From Cymbomonas tetramitiformis (Eukaryota > Chlorophyta > Pyramimonadophyceae > Pyramimonadales > Pyramimonadaceae), in assembly GCA_001247695.2 (NCBI GenBank), contig LGRX02013989.1:1-18359 (forward strand): a DNA stretch of 18,359 nt, given 5' to 3'. Below, one piece after another: positions 16,241 to 18,359 of this stretch (its first letter is position 1; every line of letters begins with the position of its first letter). The notes below the pieces were generated by a model, which had not been told where the DNA came from, did not search any database, and saw only the letters and a program-made list of their open reading frames with translations. The translations under genes and the position numbers were made by a program.

Positions 16241-16546
16241 ATGGTATCAGTGTGCTACGCACCACCATGGCACGTGTATGGCATCCCCGCAGCCTTGCTT
16301 AAACAATTATTCAGCTCTCTACCGGTGGAACAACCCGTGGGGGCAATCGCAGCGGTGTGTGAATACCTAGCGGGGCTGCTCTGGAGAGATGAAAATGAGA
16401 CAGATCTCAACGATGAAAGAGTCTGCGCTAATCCGGAAGAAGCTGACGAGGAGCCTGTGACCTTGATGCCGGAGTACAGCCCTACGCCGCCACCAGTGAT
16501 GTCCGACGACAGCGAGTGGGACACCATGGGCTCCGAATCAGCCTAA
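16241..16546 (+). CDS. short ORF of the TRIM, 101 codons, unknown function
   Basis: The ATG at 16241 overlaps the primer-binding site by all but its first base. The stop is TAA at 16544-16546, 42 bases before the polypurine tract. The first 50 residues form a mildly hydrophobic, helix-prone part (IPAALLKQLFSSLPVEQ, then AIAAVCEYLAGLLWRD). The remainder is strongly acidic and proline-rich (PEEADEEPV, YSPTPPPVMSDDSEWD). I do not recognise the family. A gag remnant is possible because it is the only internal ORF, but it has no zinc knuckle. The frame is also open upstream through part of the LTR (to 16151), so transcription from the LTR could give a longer product. Confidence 0.55.
   Translation: MVSVCYAPPWHVYGIPAALLKQLFSSLPVEQPVGAIAAVCEYLAGLLWRDENETDLNDERVCANPEEADEEPVTLMPEYSPTPPPVMSDDSEWDTMGSESA
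16242..16250 (+). promoter_or_regulatory. primer-binding site for initiator tRNA-Met
   Basis: TGGTATCAG follows the 5' LTR after three bases and complements the 3' end of eukaryotic initiator methionine tRNA (the usual site in many elements begins TGGTATCAGAGC). The match runs nine bases and then departs. It would prime minus-strand synthesis. Confidence 0.88.
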
Positions 16547-16587
16547 CGACTGTGCATCTAAGCACAAGCGAGGACGCTTCCCACCTG

Positions 16588-16601
16588 AAGGGGGGGGGAG
16601 T
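16588..16601 (+). promoter_or_regulatory. polypurine tract of the TRIM
   Basis: AAGGGGGGGGGAG lies directly before the 3' LTR, with one T between it and TGTGCTAGG. It would prime plus-strand DNA synthesis. It is very like the tract at 13249-13263, which suggests related elements or a shared partner. Confidence 0.9.
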
Positions 16602-17121
16602 TGTGCTAGGACAACGCACGGTGTCATGCGCGGATGACTCAGCAATGTCATACATGCCAGAAGTGTCATACGCGCCTTACAGCATTAGCGCCCGAGACCC
16701 CTGTTGAGGAAGAGACCCCCCTTATATGGGAGTACACAGTACCACTGTACTGTGTAATATTGTGACATGTAGAATACTGGCACATCATACTGCATGATAA
16801 TGTAGTACAAGCATATATATGATAGGTTGATGAGACTTGGCCATGCTGACTAGGATTACCTCAGAGAGTTGAGTGAATAAGTAATGGCCAAGGCCAAAGA
16901 AACAGTTGAGATTTCTAGAGTAAAAACAGCCGCATGGCAAAAGTCAATATAATACCTAATTCTTACTGCAAATATATGCAATGAGTCTGGACATAGTTCC
17001 TAAGAATCGACATAGCTTGATTAGTCTTATATAGTGCATAATATAGAACCCTGCACTATATATGATCCACCAGTAGTTTCACAGTCACTGTCAAGTAGAA
17101 GGTTTAGTACTGCCTCCTACA
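16602..17121 (+). repeat. 3' LTR of the TRIM
   Basis: This is the 520-bp partner of the 5' LTR, with the same TG...CA ends. It contains a perfect 8-bp inverted repeat ACACAGTA...TACTGTGT (about 16733-16756) that is spoiled by one base in the 5' copy. A frame of 63 codons shared by both LTRs (16516-16707 and 15632-15823) is an LTR read-through and not a gene. Confidence 0.95.
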
Positions 17122-17126
17122 CATTC
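17122..17126. repeat. target site duplication of the TRIM, right copy
   Basis: CATTC directly follows the CA that ends the 3' LTR and matches 15713-15717. Confidence 0.93.
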
Positions 17127-17672
17127 TGACAGTTGATACATTTCTGATCACTCCAAATGCATGTAACAAATCTCACAGATCAATATTCATCTTGACAGCT
17201 GATAGAGGTTATCACAGACACTACTCTGATTCATTATTCGAGCTTTGTTCTGATTTACTTGGAATCTGAAGATATCATTTTGATACTCTTTCAGTGCACC
17301 GCCATATGCCCAAGTAGATGGTAGATTACTATGAGCATTTGCTCAAGTTACTTAGTATCTGGATGGTAATGCCATCCAGAGTATTGTCATGCATCCAAAG
17401 AGATAAAGCAGACCTCCAGCACACCCATTCGTGGGTGGGCAACGTGATCGACAGCCACTGACAGGCGACTGAACCGAGGAGTAATCTCGCCTTAAGCTTT
17501 TGGCTAAGGTTATCTGAGGAGTTGGCAGTCCTAAGTAAATAATAAATCAACTGATAAGTTATCACTTAAGTGACTGCACTTAACTGTTGATACACCTACA
17601 TATTCACATTAGGGTTTGGTCTATTTGTCATGGGTTTCAATCAGTAAAACCCAATGTAACAAATATTGACCA
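17127..17672. other. unique AT-rich spacer, no gene
   Basis: I see no supported gene, repeat array or RNA. The longest frame (minus strand, 78 codons, 17329-17565) has no recognisable domain. Confidence 0.5.
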
Positions 17673-18359
17673 CTCGGTGGCCCTAAGGGGAGGTCGCGGG
17701 TGAGCACCTCAGTGTGCTCACCTCGTGGCGACACGCATGCAAGGGTGGGCCTCCTTGCACGCGCGTGACGATGCGTTGAGGCTCGCCGGCCTCATCAGCA
17801 CCCCGAGTGTGCCTGGCGGGGCAGCGGCGCGCGTCACGCAGCCCGAGACAGCGCAGCGAGAGCTGCTGCCTCATGGCGGTGCGCCTGGCGCGCTCGCGGT
17901 GGCTGCCATCTGCCACTCGCGGCGCGCTCTCTCCCCCCCAAAAGAAAAGCGGTCCGCTCCCGGACGCTACTCTCTCGGTGGCCCTAAGGGGAGGCGCGGG
18001 TGAGCACCTCGGTGTGCTCACCTCGTGGCGACACGCATGCAAGGGTGGGCCTCCTTGCAGGCGCGTGGCGATGCGTCCCGTCGAGACGGGTGCACTCGCC
18101 CGGAGCTTGGGGCTCGCCGGCCTCATCAGCACCCCGAGTGTGGGTGCCGCGCTCCGCGCTCGGCGGCGGAGCATGCGTGCGCGGTGTGCTGCTCCCAGGC
18201 ACGCGCATCAACCTCTGCAAGGAGACCCGATGCGCCTGGACGCGGTGCACACGCTGCGCGCTACCCCAGGCACCATGCGTCTGGTGTGCCTGGCGGGGCA
18301 GCGGCGCGTCACGCAGCCCGAGACAACGCAGCGAGAGCTGCTGCCTCATGGCGGTGCGC
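17673..18359. repeat. GC-rich imperfect tandem duplication, truncated by the window end
   Basis: CTCGGTGGCCCTAAGGGGAG starts copies at 17673 and 17974. Both continue through GGTGAGCAC...GTGCTCACC (a hairpin at 17699-17722), GGCGACACGCATGCAAGGGT, CTCGCCGGCCTCATCAGCAC and GAGAGCTGCTGCCTCATGGC. The second copy has two extra stretches: about 35 bases after GATGCGT (near 18077-18111) and about 140 bases after CACCCCGAGTGTG (near 18143-18285). Frames on both strands are Arg/Ala/Pro-rich because of composition. Those of 163 and 121 codons on the minus strand share repeated blocks and are not supported as genes. Confidence 0.8.

Larger units (their letters stand above)
15718..17121 (+). mobile_element. 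TRIM-like LTR retrotransposon, structurally complete (1404 bp)
   Basis: Two LTRs (15718-16238 and 16602-17121) enclose only 363 internal bases, which hold a tRNA primer site, one short ORF and a polypurine tract. The element is bounded by CATTC duplications. It lacks protease, polymerase and integrase, so it must have moved with enzymes from another element. By eye the LTRs differ at six single bases and two small indels (4 and 5 bases), about 1 percent substitution, so the insertion is young relative to the eroded DIRS and Ty3-like copies. Orientation follows from the primer site being on the left and the G-rich tract on the right. Confidence 0.95.

Noticed and set aside
17683..18349. Arg/Ala-rich frames in the GC-rich island
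   Set aside because: The high GC content depletes stops, the frames overlap on both strands and repeat within themselves, and none resembles a known family.

Overview
The window looks like a repeat-rich stretch of a eukaryotic nuclear genome, most likely an alga or another protist; a prasinophyte-type green alga is possible, but the sequence does not prove it. The evidence is a DIRS-type tyrosine-recombinase retrotransposon, a Ty3-like element with a chromodomain-type integrase, an LTR mini-retrotransposon with an initiator-tRNA-Met primer site, eukaryotic MITE-type insertions and satellite DNA. I find no convincing cellular gene, rRNA or tRNA, and no bacterial-style operon.

Layout. 1-3190 is AT-rich non-coding DNA with short inverted repeats and a 51-bp tandem repeat. 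3191-3790 holds small hairpins and direct repeats next to the end of the next element. 3700-8987 (minus strand) is a decayed DIRS-like retrotransposon in the order gag, reverse transcriptase, RNase H, Dam-like adenine methyltransferase, tyrosine recombinase. It contains three younger insertions, each with a target duplication: 640 bp in the recombinase, 579 bp at the methyltransferase/recombinase junction and a 352-bp mariner-like MITE in gag. Removing them on paper restores continuous frames, so they are insertions and not introns. 8988-10276 is a 202-bp satellite array of about 6.4 copies. It lies between the truncated 5' end of the DIRS element and the truncated 5' end of a plus-strand Ty3-like element.

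10277-13264 is that Ty3-like fragment. It encodes a Dam-like methyltransferase domain (NPPH), an HHCC zinc finger and DD35E integrase, a chromodomain-like segment and, at the C-terminus, a full C5-cytosine-methyltransferase-like domain. It then has a polypurine tract and probably the start of a 3' LTR. Two apparent single-base frameshifts break it. One retroelement polyprotein carrying two chemically different DNA methyltransferase-like domains is the most striking thing here. The DIRS element carries its own Dam-like domain.

13264-15710 is a succession of repeats: a 14-bp-type minisatellite, a purine-rich tract, a 176-180-bp tandem repeat, long perfect hairpins inside a repeated block, and a TGTCATAC-type microsatellite. 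15718-17121 is a structurally complete 1.4-kb TRIM-like LTR retrotransposon with two 520-bp LTRs, a primer-binding site, one 101-codon ORF, a polypurine tract and a CATTC target duplication. 17127-17672 has no recognisable content. 17673-18359 is a very GC-rich imperfect duplication that runs off the window.
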